Shown here: positions 26,737 to 35,438 of the stretch, one piece after another
How the letters are laid out: each line of letters opens with the position of its first letter
How positions within the stretch are numbered: the first letter of the stretch is position 1
Assembly (NCBI RefSeq): GCF_003568865.1
Contig: NZ_CP031115.1
Location: forward strand, 620,001 to 684,000
Reading direction: 5' to 3'
DNA from: Rubrobacter indicoceani
Lineage (GTDB): Bacteria > Actinomycetota > Rubrobacteria > Rubrobacterales > Rubrobacteraceae
DNA: 64,000 nt
Position numbers and translations under genes: made by a program
Notes under the pieces: model-generated
Database searches by the model: none
The model's input: the letters and a program-made list of their open reading frames with translations, nothing else
Told to the model about the DNA's origin: nothing

Positions 26737-26791
26737 CCGCCTCCGACGCTCGCCGGTCGCAGAGACAGAGCCGGACAGAAGGGTGGCGAGC

Positions 26792-27847
26792 CTACCGGTT
26801 CAGGTCGGACCTGATCGCACCGGGAACGTAGAGGTACTGCGGGGTTCCGTTGAACTGCACGCCGGAGGCGCTCAGAAGCTGGGCGACTTCCGGTGGCTCG
26901 GGCAGGAAGCGGGAGGTCAGGAGGCTGCCGAGGCCCGGCTCCTGAACGTAGCGGACAACCGTCGGGTCGTCTTCGAGGTCGGCGTTGTCGCGGGCGACCT
27001 CGACGGCGTCTTCGAGCCCGCCGATGCGGTCCACGAGGTTCAGCTCTTCGGCCTGAAGCCCGGAGTAGACTCGACCGTCCGCGAGGTCGCGGACCTCGTC
27101 TTCGGGAAGGTCGCGGCCCTCGGAGATCACGTTTACGAACTCCTCGTAGTCCTCGTCTACGATGGACTGGAAGATATCCGCCTCCTCCGGGGAGAGTTCT
27201 CTGAGCGGGTCTCCCATCGTCTTGAACTCGCCGCTTCTTATGTAGTTCTGGGCGACGCCGAAGTCGTCGGCGGCCTCGGAGACGTTGAGCAGGCCGATGT
27301 AGACGCCCAGCGAGCCGGTCAGGGTGGTGCGCTCGGCGACGATGGAGTCGGCGGCGGTGGCGATGTAGTAACCGCCGGAGGCCGCGGTGTCGGCCATCGA
27401 GATCACGACGGGCTTCTCCGACTCGGCCTTGAAGTCAAGGATGTTGCGGTGCATCTCGGCTGACGGGGTAACGCCGCCACCGGGTGAGTTGACCCGTAGG
27501 ACGACCGCCCCGACCGAGGCGTCGTCCGCGGCCTGATCCAGCGCGGACTCAAGGCCACGCGGCGTGGTCGTCGGGAGCCCGTCCTCGGGTGAGCTGTTGT
27601 CGGAGAGGATGGTTCCGTCAACGGGTATGACGGCCACCCGGTCGGTGCCCTCGCCCGAGACATACTCCTCGGTAAAGGAGCCGGAAGACGAGGAGAAACC
27701 GCCGCCCCCGACCGAGAGGGCGATCAGAACCGCCGCCAGCACCAGCGCGCCGAGCAGGACCAGCCCGCCGACTATGCCGACAACCCAGGGCCACCGTCTC
27801 CGCCTTCGGGGCGCCGCCGGGGGCGCGGTACTTGTCTGCTCTGTCAT
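26792..27847 (-). CDS. sppA: signal peptide peptidase SppA (short form)
   Basis: Membrane serine protease that degrades cleaved signal peptides. 351 residues: a basic N-terminus, one membrane helix (VVGIVGGLVLLGALVLAAVLI), then a ClpP-like domain. The Ser is in ISMADTAASGGYY and the Lys in IRSGEFKTMGDP, the expected dyad of the 36-kDa form. The ATG at 27847 has AAGGAG six bases before it; the longer frame to 27919 lacks one. The stop is about 55 bases beyond the NlpC/P60 terminator, convergent with that gene. Confidence 0.92.
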   Translation of the reverse strand: MTEQTSTAPPAAPRRRRRWPWVVGIVGGLVLLGALVLAAVLIALSVGGGGFSSSSGSFTEEYVSGEGTDRVAVIPVDGTILSDNSSPEDGLPTTTPRGLESALDQAADDASVGAVVLRVNSPGGGVTPSAEMHRNILDFKAESEKPVVISMADTAASGGYYIATAADSIVAERTTLTGSLGVYIGLLNVSEAADDFGVAQNYIRSGEFKTMGDPLRELSPEEADIFQSIVDEDYEEFVNVISEGRDLPEDEVRDLADGRVYSGLQAEELNLVDRIGGLEDAVEVARDNADLEDDPTVVRYVQEPGLGSLLTSRFLPEPPEVAQLLSASGVQFNGTPQYLYVPGAIRSDLNR

Positions 27848-27952
27848 AGAAGCTCCTTGAGTGGTTGCCGACAATGCTTGCAACCGGGGTACGGGATCAC
27901 AGCCTTTTATGTTTCGCACAGATTATACGGTTGCCAGGGGCCGGGCGATGTG

Positions 27953-28844
27953 TCAGGTCTCCGTGCCGGGGAGCTGCACCCGGCGGTGACGTTTTCTAAG
28001 GATATCGTCCATCGCGTCGGCCTGCGTAACCCGGTTGCTGCGGGCTTCGAGGGCGAGGCGGTCCCGGTTGCGGACAACCCAGAGGTAGAGGTCAAGCTCC
28101 GTGCGTTTCGGAAAGAAAAGCAGGACCTTCTCCTCCCGGATCATCTCCGAGACCGGGCGGAAGGAATATTCGTACCAGTCCCGCAGGACCTCCTCCGAGG
28201 AGACGAAGCGGTGCCAGAGCTGCGAGAGCCGGAAACCGTGGCCCTCTATCAGGGTAGCGAGCGAGCGGTACTCGGAGACATCCGAGAGCCGCACCTCGAC
28301 CTCCGGCAGAACCCGGTCGAACGGCAGGCGCTCCAAAAGCAGTCGAAGCTCCATCTTGTGCAGAAGCTCCTCCGCCGTCAGGTGGGAATCTATCGGGACG
28401 CGGGTCTTCAGCATTATCACCTCGGCGTCTATCATCTCGATCTTCTGCTGCCGGGCGACCGAGACGCGGTGGTTTCCGTCCCGCACAAAGTAGGCGTCCC
28501 CTATCTTGAACAGGCTGACGGGCGGAACCCCCTCCGAAGACTGCATGAGGCGGTTGATTCTCTTCCACCGTTCGCCGAGTTCGCGCTTGGATGGCAGAAA
28601 GGCCCGGTCGAAGTCCCGGTGACGACCGACGCTGCCGACTATCTTCGACACCTCGACGGTCCGCATACCGAGGTACACCTGCTCGACCGCCCCGAGCGCG
28701 CTCTTGACCTCCTCGAAGGAGAGCAGGGTGTTGGAGGCCGGCTCGTTCTTGAGAAAAGACCCGACCTTTCTCAGAAACGCCCGCCGGCGAGCGCGGGTGA
28801 AGTCCCTGTCCGCCTGTTCGCCGGGGTCGGTGTGGCCGATCATG
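27953..28844 (-). CDS. ParB-like nuclease-fold protein (DUF4032-type)
   Basis: 297 residues from the ATG at 28844, or 311 from a GTG at 28888; neither has a clear SD. The segment VSLFKIGDAYFVRDGNHRVSVARQQ is the ParB/Srx-like core with the conserved DGNHR motif, and VEVSKIVGSVGRHRDFDRAFLP precedes it. Homologues are annotated as DUF4032 or ParB N-terminal-domain proteins of unknown action; they are not chromosome-partition ParB. A phosphosulfhydryl or nucleotide-binding role is only a guess from fold. Stands alone between sppA and the RTX-type gene. Confidence 0.6.
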
Positions 28845-28994
28845 AAAACAAATCTATCCCTAAACCCCCCCCGTCTCAAGCGAATCACCGCGAAAGTACG
28901 TAAAGACCGACGATAATGAAAGATAAACGGAAAAGAGCGGAAAGAAAGGGAGAGACCGTAGTCCCTCCCCGTGCTGCACCGTCAGTTTTACCCT

Positions 28995-29687
28995 CTAGCG
29001 GACGGCTCTTGCTCCGGCGGGGAGTTCGGCCCTGCCCGCTACCGGGAAGGAGCCGCTCGCCGGGGACCGGTCTTCCTTGACGAAGACGTTCTCGCAGGTC
29101 TCGCTCGCCACGTCGAGGTTGTCCACGTAGGCCGTGTCCTCGTCCGTCCCGCAGTCTATGGTGTCCCTGAACCCGTCAACGGTGTAGAAGCGGTCGTTGC
29201 CCGAGCCACCGAAGAGCTGGTCCCGACCCCGGTCGGTCACGGTGGTGGAGCCGAAGACGATGTTGCCGAGGAGGTCGTTGCCGGGTCCCCCGTATTCAAG
29301 GTCGTTGCCGGGCCCGCCCGCTACGTTGTCGGTGCCGGGGGCATCGGCGTCGGCGTCGCCTGTCAGGGTGTCGTTGCCCTTGCTGCCGATAAGCGAGTCG
29401 AGACCGGCCCGACCCTGAATGGCGTCGTTTCCGTCATCGCCGCGCAGGAAGTCGTCGCCGGGGCCACCGTTGATCTTATCGTCCGCCCCGTACCCGTAGA
29501 CTACGTCGTTGCCGCCGAGGCCGACGATTTTGTTGACCCCGTTTGTCCCGGTCAGACCGTCGGCCTGCTGGGTGCCCCGGCACGCGCCGCTCTCGGGGCA
29601 TACTTTGTTCACCGCGAGCGCGGCACCGCCCGAAACCGCGATGGCCAGCCCCGCCGCCAGCGCACCGACCATAAGCTTCTTTTTCAA
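28995..29687 (-). CDS. secreted RTX/hemolysin-type calcium-binding protein
   Basis: 230 residues. A Sec signal peptide (KKKLMVGALAAGLAIAVSGG) leads into nine-residue glycine/aspartate repeats (GGPGDDFLR, GGPGNDLEY, GGPGNDLLG) that form a Ca-binding parallel beta-roll. A single Cys pair (CPESGACRG) and later cysteines may form disulfides. GTG at 29693 lies directly on the GGGGAG, while TTG at 29687 is five bases beyond it, so TTG is chosen. No catalytic domain is attached; it may be a surface or matrix protein. Confidence 0.82.
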   Translation of the reverse strand: MKKKLMVGALAAGLAIAVSGGAALAVNKVCPESGACRGTQQADGLTGTNGVNKIVGLGGNDVVYGYGADDKINGGPGDDFLRGDDGNDAIQGRAGLDSLIGSKGNDTLTGDADADAPGTDNVAGGPGNDLEYGGPGNDLLGNIVFGSTTVTDRGRDQLFGGSGNDRFYTVDGFRDTIDCGTDEDTAYVDNLDVASETCENVFVKEDRSPASGSFPVAGRAELPAGARAVR

Positions 29688-29813
29688 GACCACTCCCCTG
29701 ACTTTTTCTGCTTGCCCTGTCTCCGGAACACCACTGCGGGCCGAGTATGCTCAGTCAACCCATCCCTTCGGATATGCTACAGAAGTCTTACGCCGTACGC
29801 TACGGGATTTTCT

Positions 29814-30419
29814 TTATGTTTCGATGAAATGGTTGCTGTAGACGTTGACGACCTTTGTCCGGCCGTAGAGGTTCTGCCGGGACCGTCGCGCCCCGTAGAG
29901 GTGAACGTGGCCGTGCAGCCAGAGGTCCGGTCCATGCCGGTCCATGAGCCTCAGAAACGACTCGAAGCCCCGGTGGGCGAAGTCCCTGCCGTCCCCGACC
30001 CCGAGGGGCGGCGAGTGCGTTACAAAAACCGTGGGTTTCGGGTGACCGAGCAGCCCGCGAGCGAATATGCGCCTCGAAAGAGCGCGGGCCTTGCGCCGCA
30101 TCTGGCGCTCGGTGTACTGGTTGTTGCCGTTCGAGTAGTTTATGGAACCGGACAACCCCGCGACCACCACGCCGCCGATATCCATCACCTTACCGTCGAG
30201 CGGGATGCAGCCGCCGGGGTAGTCCTTTGACTCCACGTCCGGGTCGTGGTTTCCAAGAACGTAGTAGAGCGGCACGCCGAGAAACGTAACGATGTACTCA
30301 AGATAGTCGAAGGGGAGGTCACCGCAGCTTATAACGGCGTCCACGCCTTCGGCGTAGGAGTTGAGCGTCGGACTGTAGAGAATGCTGTCCTCCCGGTCGC
30401 TTATGCAGAGCAGCTTCAC
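29814..30419 (-). CDS. calcineurin-like metallophosphoesterase
   Basis: 201 residues, cytosolic. The motifs of a two-metal phosphoesterase are present: CGDLPFDY, GNHDPD, VTHSPP and LHGHVH. The first motif reads SDREDS instead of the more common DxH. Targets range from phosphodiesters to cyclic nucleotides; none is indicated. Starts at ATG, with the upstream Nudix gene running the opposite way. Confidence 0.87.
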   Translation of the reverse strand: MKLLCISDREDSILYSPTLNSYAEGVDAVISCGDLPFDYLEYIVTFLGVPLYYVLGNHDPDVESKDYPGGCIPLDGKVMDIGGVVVAGLSGSINYSNGNNQYTERQMRRKARALSRRIFARGLLGHPKPTVFVTHSPPLGVGDGRDFAHRGFESFLRLMDRHGPDLWLHGHVHLYGARRSRQNLYGRTKVVNVYSNHFIET

Positions 30420-30544
30420 CGTTCTATCCCCTCACCATGCGCTAGAGGATACAGTTTTCCGGCTGCGGGGATGGTTTTGGCGACCCTCGACCCGGGAAGG
30501 TTTCTGAAACCGCAAAATCCCAGACCCGCAGGGAGAGTGCCGAG

Positions 30545-30949
30545 TTGGCCGCACCCGAGACCCCGAAGCTGACCGTGGACATCGTGCTGGAGCAGGCCGG
30601 CGGGGTGGTTTTGATCCAGCGTAAAAACGAACCCTTCAAGGGACGATGGTGTCTGCCCGGCGGTTTTGTCGACGTGGGGGAGTCCGTCGAGTCGGCGGCG
30701 GTGAGGGAGATGAAGGAGGAGACCGGGCTGGATGTCAGGATAGTCCGGCTCGTCGGGGTCTATTCCGACCCGGAGCGCGACCCGAGGGGGCACAGCGTAA
30801 CCGTTGCGTTTCTTGCCGGAAAGGTTGGTGGAAGGCTTCGGGCCGACGACGACGCGGCCGACGCAAAGGTTCTGGACCCTGAAAGCGTCGAGCTCGGTTT
30901 CGACCACGCGGAGGTGATCCGGGACGCCCTCGCGTCCGGCGAAGCCTAG
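30545..30949 (+). CDS. Nudix hydrolase
   Basis: 134 residues. The Nudix box is complete in GGFVDVGESVESAAVREMKEETGLD, giving the Mg-dependent cleavage of nucleoside-diphosphate-X compounds. GRWCLPGGFV precedes it and YSDPERDPRGH follows, reminiscent of ADP-ribose or NADH pyrophosphatase subgroups. TTG start. The TAG stop shares CTAG with the stop of the opposing ABC ATPase. Confidence 0.9.
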   Translation: MAAPETPKLTVDIVLEQAGGVVLIQRKNEPFKGRWCLPGGFVDVGESVESAAVREMKEETGLDVRIVRLVGVYSDPERDPRGHSVTVAFLAGKVGGRLRADDDAADAKVLDPESVELGFDHAEVIRDALASGEA

Positions 30950-31986
30950 CCGGAGAGCGGCCACAGGGAGGCCGCCGGGAGCTTTGTTTCTACCCTGGCC
31001 CCGACCGTGAACCGGACGCTCGGGGCCGTTGCGGCCCGCAGCTTCAGGCCGCCTGCTTCAAGGTCGTAGTGGACCTGCGTCCCGAGGTACGTCGCGCCGG
31101 TGATACGGGCGGGAAAAGAGTTTTCCCCGGCGCCCACGCCGAGCAGGACGGACTCCGGGCGGATGGTCAGGGTCGCCGGGCCGGGGGGAGCGGGGTGCCT
31201 GAGCTTCAGCGGCCCCAGCCCGGTGCTTACGAGAAGGGGGCCGTCGGCGTCGCCCTCGATAAAGTTCGTGGCCCCGAAAAAGCGGGCCACGCGGCGGGTT
31301 TTAGGACGGTCGTAGAAAGCTTCGGGGGTGTCGTACATCAGGAGCTCGCCGCCGTCGAGCAGGGCGATGCGGTCCGCGAGGATGACGGCCTCTTCCTGAT
31401 CGTGGGTGACGAACACCGTTGTATAGCCTCCCTCCTCCTGAAGCTGCAGGACAAGGCCCCGCATCTCTTCGCGCAGGTTTGCGTCGAGCGCGGAGAGCGG
31501 CTCGTCGAGCAGGAGCAGCTTCGGTTCCGTAACGAGGGCGCGGGCGAGCGAGATGCGCTGCTGCTCTCCGCCGGAGAGCTCGCGCGGGTTTCGGTCTGCG
31601 AAGCCGGACATCTGGACCCGGGCCAGAGCTTCAAGGACGCGGGCTTCGGCTGCGTCCGTTCTGCCGCGCATCCTGAGCCCGAAGCCGACGTTCTCGCGTA
31701 CGCTCATGTTCGGAAACAGGAGCGGTTTCTGAAAGACCATCGCCGCCTCGCGCTTCTCCGGCGCAAGCCCGATTACCGATGCGCCGCCCACCAGAACGTC
31801 TCCGCTTGTCGGGGCGAGCAGCCCGGCTACCATCTTGAGCGCGGTTGTCTTGCCGCAACCCGACGGCCCGAGCAGCGCGACCAGCTCCCCCGGCTCGGCC
31901 TTCAGCGAGAGCCCGGAGACCGCGGCGGCCTCACCCCGGCGGTAGCGAAAGGTGAGCGACTCGAGCTCGAGGGAGGCGCCGATCAT
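30946..31986 (-). CDS. ABC importer ATPase (Fe/thiamine/YnjD type)
   Basis: 346 residues. Walker A GPSGCGKTT, Q-loop MVFQKPLLFPNMSV, signature LSGGEQQRISLARAL and Walker B LLLLDEPLSALD are all intact, followed by a C-terminal TOBE domain (TLTIRPESV). It supplies ATP hydrolysis to the two permeases encoded upstream, from which it is separated by 100 bases. The loop composition is close to the FbpC/PotA group. Substrate is inferred only through the binding protein. Confidence 0.9.
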   Translation of the reverse strand: MIGASLELESLTFRYRRGEAAAVSGLSLKAEPGELVALLGPSGCGKTTALKMVAGLLAPTSGDVLVGGASVIGLAPEKREAAMVFQKPLLFPNMSVRENVGFGLRMRGRTDAAEARVLEALARVQMSGFADRNPRELSGGEQQRISLARALVTEPKLLLLDEPLSALDANLREEMRGLVLQLQEEGGYTTVFVTHDQEEAVILADRIALLDGGELLMYDTPEAFYDRPKTRRVARFFGATNFIEGDADGPLLVSTGLGPLKLRHPAPPGPATLTIRPESVLLGVGAGENSFPARITGATYLGTQVHYDLEAGGLKLRAATAPSVRFTVGARVETKLPAASLWPLSG

Positions 31987-32086
31987 CCACCCCGCCGGTC
32001 GCGCTTTGCGGTTCTCCCGACCGGTGCGTCGGGGCCGGGTCCGTAGTGGTCCATCCCGAGGATTATGAATGTCCCGGCGGCCGGTT

Positions 32087-32884
32087 TCACGTCGGCCTGC
32101 CGGGGGCGAGGTTTGCGTCGCCCCGAACGAACTTCAGGGCCGCCACAAGAGCTGCCAGGGCCGGAAGGGCAAAGACAACCGCAAGGACGGAGGTGATGAC
32201 GGGGTCGTTGCCCGAGGCGGCGGAGAAAAGGAGCATCGGCAGGGTCAGGACGCTCCCGCCTCCGACAAGGACCGTCAGGATGTACTGGCTCCAGGAGACG
32301 AGAAACGCGAAAAGCGCGGCGACGGCCACGCCGGGTACCGCCTGCGGAAGCGTCACGTGCAGAAAAGCCCGGAAGGGCGACGCGCCCAGGGTGCGGGCCG
32401 CCTCCTCCATCTCGCCCGTCATGTCGGCGAAGACGCTTGCGAGGATGATCGCGGTGTAAGGGACGGTCGGGATAAGATGAACGAGAAACACCCCGAGAAG
32501 TGTATCCGCAAGCCCGAGCCGGATAAACGTCAGGTGGATCCCCATCGTCGAGGCCAGGGGAGGGACCATGACGGGGAGCAGCACCAGAAACACCACGAGC
32601 CCCTTTGCCCGAAAGGCGTACCCGCCGATCGCCATCCCCGCCGGAAGCCCGACCGCGACCGACGCCACCGTCGCACCGACCCCGACGACCAAGCTGTTTA
32701 CGAACGCCTCCGAAAAACGGTTCCCCCCGAGATACGACCAGCCGCGCAGCGTCCACTCCGTTGGCAGAAGCTCTGGGAACTGCCACTCTCCCGCGAAAGC
32801 CCACAGGACAAGCGGCACGAACGGCAGCGCGACCAGCATCGCCGCAACGAAAAGCCAGATATCGTGACGACGTTTCTTTATCAC
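32087..32884 (-). CDS. ABC importer permease, second subunit
   Basis: 265 residues with six membrane helices. The EAA loop that contacts the ATPase is EEAARTLGASPFRAFLHVTLP. Its ATG overlaps the TGA of the preceding permease gene by four bases, so the two are coupled. Together they replace the single fused permease of YnjC-type systems. Domain BPD_transp_1. Confidence 0.88.
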   Translation of the reverse strand: MIKKRRHDIWLFVAAMLVALPFVPLVLWAFAGEWQFPELLPTEWTLRGWSYLGGNRFSEAFVNSLVVGVGATVASVAVGLPAGMAIGGYAFRAKGLVVFLVLLPVMVPPLASTMGIHLTFIRLGLADTLLGVFLVHLIPTVPYTAIILASVFADMTGEMEEAARTLGASPFRAFLHVTLPQAVPGVAVAALFAFLVSWSQYILTVLVGGGSVLTLPMLLFSAASGNDPVITSVLAVVFALPALAALVAALKFVRGDANLAPGRPT

Positions 32885-33771
32885 TTTCCGCGCCCGAAGC
32901 CGCGTCCGAGGCGGAGGTAGAAGGCCGCGATAACGGCGGTTACAAGGGCGATCACGACGTTTATAGCCATCGCTTCGGGCCTGTCCGAAAGCTCGGTGGA
33001 GCGGTACTCGTTGTACGCTGCGACCGGGAGGATGGTCGGGTAGTCCCGACCGAGAAGATACGGGACCTCGAACGACCCGAAAGTAAACGCAAAGACCACG
33101 AGGCTCGCCGCCACGACGCCCGGCGCGATAACCGGAAACACCACGTACCGGAACCGCTGCAGGGAGTTCGCCCCGAGCGTCCGCGCCACGTCCTCCAGCT
33201 CGGAGGCGACCCCGCGCAGCGCGGCCAGCACCACGAGCGCGATAAACGGCGTCTCCTTCCAGACGTACGTCAGGATGATCCCGACCGAGTACCTGTCGTA
33301 GAGCAGGGCCGGGAAATCCGCCGGACGCCCGACCAGCCCGAGCGCCGCGGCGAGCCGCGAACCGAGGCCCGTCTGGCTTACGATAAGCGCTATCCCGACG
33401 GCGGCCACCAGGTGCGGGACGGTGATGGGAACCTGAAAAACAACCGCGCTCAGCCGGCTCGACGAACGCCGGAGAGCCAGCGCGGCGAGAACGGCGAGAA
33501 CGGTCGAAACCACCGTGGAGGCGACCGCGATGTACAGCGTCAGGAAAAGCGAATCAAGAAAGCCGCTCCCCGTCAGAACTTCGCGGTAGGCGTCGAGGCT
33601 GACGCCTGTCTGGCCGATGGCGGGGAAGTAGCCGAGCGACTGCACGAAAGAGGCGCAAAGACCGCCGACGAAAAGAACACCGATGATCAGCATCGCCGGG
33701 GCGAGCAGGAGCGCGACCTTTATCCCTCCGCTGACCCTGGCCCCCGGAGGTCTCAACCCGAGCATCCGCAC
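32881..33771 (-). CDS. ABC importer permease, first subunit
   Basis: 296 residues, six helices; EAA loop EDVARTLGANSLQRFRYVVFP. It begins 185 bases after the binding-protein stop, a gap with no convincing gene. Forms a heterodimeric channel with the next gene. Same family as its partner. Confidence 0.88.
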   Translation of the reverse strand: MRMLGLRPPGARVSGGIKVALLLAPAMLIIGVLFVGGLCASFVQSLGYFPAIGQTGVSLDAYREVLTGSGFLDSLFLTLYIAVASTVVSTVLAVLAALALRRSSSRLSAVVFQVPITVPHLVAAVGIALIVSQTGLGSRLAAALGLVGRPADFPALLYDRYSVGIILTYVWKETPFIALVVLAALRGVASELEDVARTLGANSLQRFRYVVFPVIAPGVVAASLVVFAFTFGSFEVPYLLGRDYPTILPVAAYNEYRSTELSDRPEAMAINVVIALVTAVIAAFYLRLGRGFGRGK

Positions 33772-33956
33772 CGCAGAGGACCGCCCCCGATGCCTCCCGC
33801 AGGGAGCGGCAGCCGGAGGGAGCGTCTGGCTTTCGCCCCGCTGGACCGCGGGGGAACGGCCGGGATGTCGCTCACGTCCGGTGCCCCGACCTCTACGGAA
33901 CCCTCCGCATGGCGCTTGCGCGGTTTACGAAAACGCAAAATCCCCCGAAACCAACC

Positions 33957-35189
33957 CTAGTCTTTTCTTACTTCTTCGGTCCACGCCTCCTGCAGGGCGA
34001 GCGTCCACTCCGTCCGGGCCTCCGGCAGGCGGTTGGCTTGAAGCCTGTCGAGCGGTAGGACGGCCTCACCCCCGGCGGTGTCGGAGAAGTCCCGCTGCAG
34101 GTCGTCCGGCAGGCTCTCCACGTCGAGCGTTGCCAGCCCGCCGACAACGTTCTGCCTCTGCAGTTCAAGCTGTGCCTCGGGCGACTCCATAAAGTTCACG
34201 GCGACCTGCGCCCCGGCGGTGTTCGGCGCGTTAAACGGGATCGCAAGGTAGCTTGTGTTGCTGAGCGTCCCGTCCTCCAGAAGGTACGTGCGAGTCGAGT
34301 CGGGGAAGATGCCCGCGTCTATCTGCTGCTGGGCGAAGTACGGGTTGTACGTCACCGTCAGGTCCACCTCGCCGTTCTGGAAGAGCTCGTCCAGGGCCGC
34401 GCCCGATTGCGGGTACGTCTCGCCGCCCCGCCAGAGGTTCGGCTCGATGTCGTTCATGTACTCCGTGAAAACCCCGACGCGCTCATCGAATACCTGCTCG
34501 TCAAAGGGTTCCCCGTAGGTCGCAACGTCGTTGGTCAGGTCGTAGAAGGCCTGCAGGATAAAGGCGTTGCCGAAGAAGTCCGGCGGCGCGGGGTAGGTGA
34601 AGCGCCCGGGGTTTCTCTCCGTCCAGGCGCGGAGTTCCTCCATGTTGCGCGGCGGGTTCTCCACCTCAGCGGCGTTGTATATCATGACAAACTGAGCCTG
34701 GCTCCACGCGGCCTCCATGCCTTCTATCGGGTAGCCGAAGTCAAGGGCGATATCGCGGTCCCTGTAGTCTATGTACCCGGCGTTTGGGAGGCTCTCGGCG
34801 AAGGGGCCGAACCACAGGTCGGCCTGGGAGCCGGTATAGAAGTTCTGGCCGTTGACCCACACAAGGTCAACCGTTCCTCTGTTGTCGGCGGCCTGCCGTT
34901 CGTTTAGAAGCTTGTTGACGATGTCCGCCGTATCCCCGACGGGCGTGCGCTCGAATTCTATGCCGTACTCTTCTTCGAGTCTCGGCGCAAGCCAGTTGTC
35001 GAGGTAGGCGTTTGTCCGGTCGTCGCCGCCGTAGGCGAACATGCGGACGGTCGTCCCCTCCGCGGCGGCCTCGAGTTCGGGGAACGGTCGCGTCTCGCCC
35101 CGCTGCTCAGCCTCGCCGGAGCCTTCGCCACCACAGGAGGCCGCGAAGAGCAGCACGCACGTCAGGAGAGCTACGATTTTCGGCTTCAA
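33957..35189 (-). CDS. ABC importer substrate-binding lipoprotein (YnjB-like)
   Basis: 410 residues with a lipoprotein signal (LLTCVLLFAASCGGEGSG; the lipidated Cys is at about residue 19). The mature part begins with TTVRMFAYGGDDRTNAYLDN, close to the YnjB family, with later motifs DLVWVNGQNFYTG and PFNAPNTAGAQVAVNFM. YnjB-type systems are suspected thiamine or related importers in E. coli. No TPP riboswitch is apparent upstream, which weighs against thiamine. First gene of the operon SBP-permease-permease-ATPase. Confidence 0.82.
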   Translation of the reverse strand: MKPKIVALLTCVLLFAASCGGEGSGEAEQRGETRPFPELEAAAEGTTVRMFAYGGDDRTNAYLDNWLAPRLEEEYGIEFERTPVGDTADIVNKLLNERQAADNRGTVDLVWVNGQNFYTGSQADLWFGPFAESLPNAGYIDYRDRDIALDFGYPIEGMEAAWSQAQFVMIYNAAEVENPPRNMEELRAWTERNPGRFTYPAPPDFFGNAFILQAFYDLTNDVATYGEPFDEQVFDERVGVFTEYMNDIEPNLWRGGETYPQSGAALDELFQNGEVDLTVTYNPYFAQQQIDAGIFPDSTRTYLLEDGTLSNTSYLAIPFNAPNTAGAQVAVNFMESPEAQLELQRQNVVGGLATLDVESLPDDLQRDFSDTAGGEAVLPLDRLQANRLPEARTEWTLALQEAWTEEVRKD

Positions 35190-35298
35190 GACCGACCTTT
35201 CTTCCGGGGTTCTTATCCGGGGTCACGACTACGGATTCTTGCACGACGAGATACGGCTTGCGTGAAAAGGTAGATCAGACCCTTCCGCTCGGTTGCTG

Positions 35299-35346
35299 CC
35301 GGAACGACGCTCTGTCTGAAGCGTTGTTTCAGCAGCGTCGTTCCGG
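35299..35346. repeat. 48-base inverted repeat upstream of the binding-protein gene
   Basis: CCGGAACGACGCT at 35299-35311 and AGCGTCGTTCCGG at 35334-35346 are perfectly complementary over 13 bases. Inside, CTGAA and TTCAG (35316-35332) pair around a seven-base loop. No T tract follows on either strand. It lies in the 249-base gap between the flavoprotein stop and the importer start, both on the minus strand. Confidence 0.6.
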
Positions 35347-35438
35347 GATGAGCCTCACGCTGGCGCGGCGGCCCCGGTCCGCGCACCCGACCCGAGAAGA
35401 GGGTGCCATGCCCCGGAAGACGCTCCCGGATCGTGGCG

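Noticed and set aside
27953-28844. Chromosome-partition ParB
   Set aside because: The DGNHR motif is shared, but helix-turn-helix and parA partner are absent.
33753-33938. 61-residue frame between the binding protein and permease
   Set aside because: Arg/Pro-rich with no SD; typical GC-rich noise.
35190-35438. Thiamine-pyrophosphate riboswitch before the importer
   Set aside because: The conserved CTGAGA and ACCTGATCTGG blocks are missing; only a large hairpin is present.
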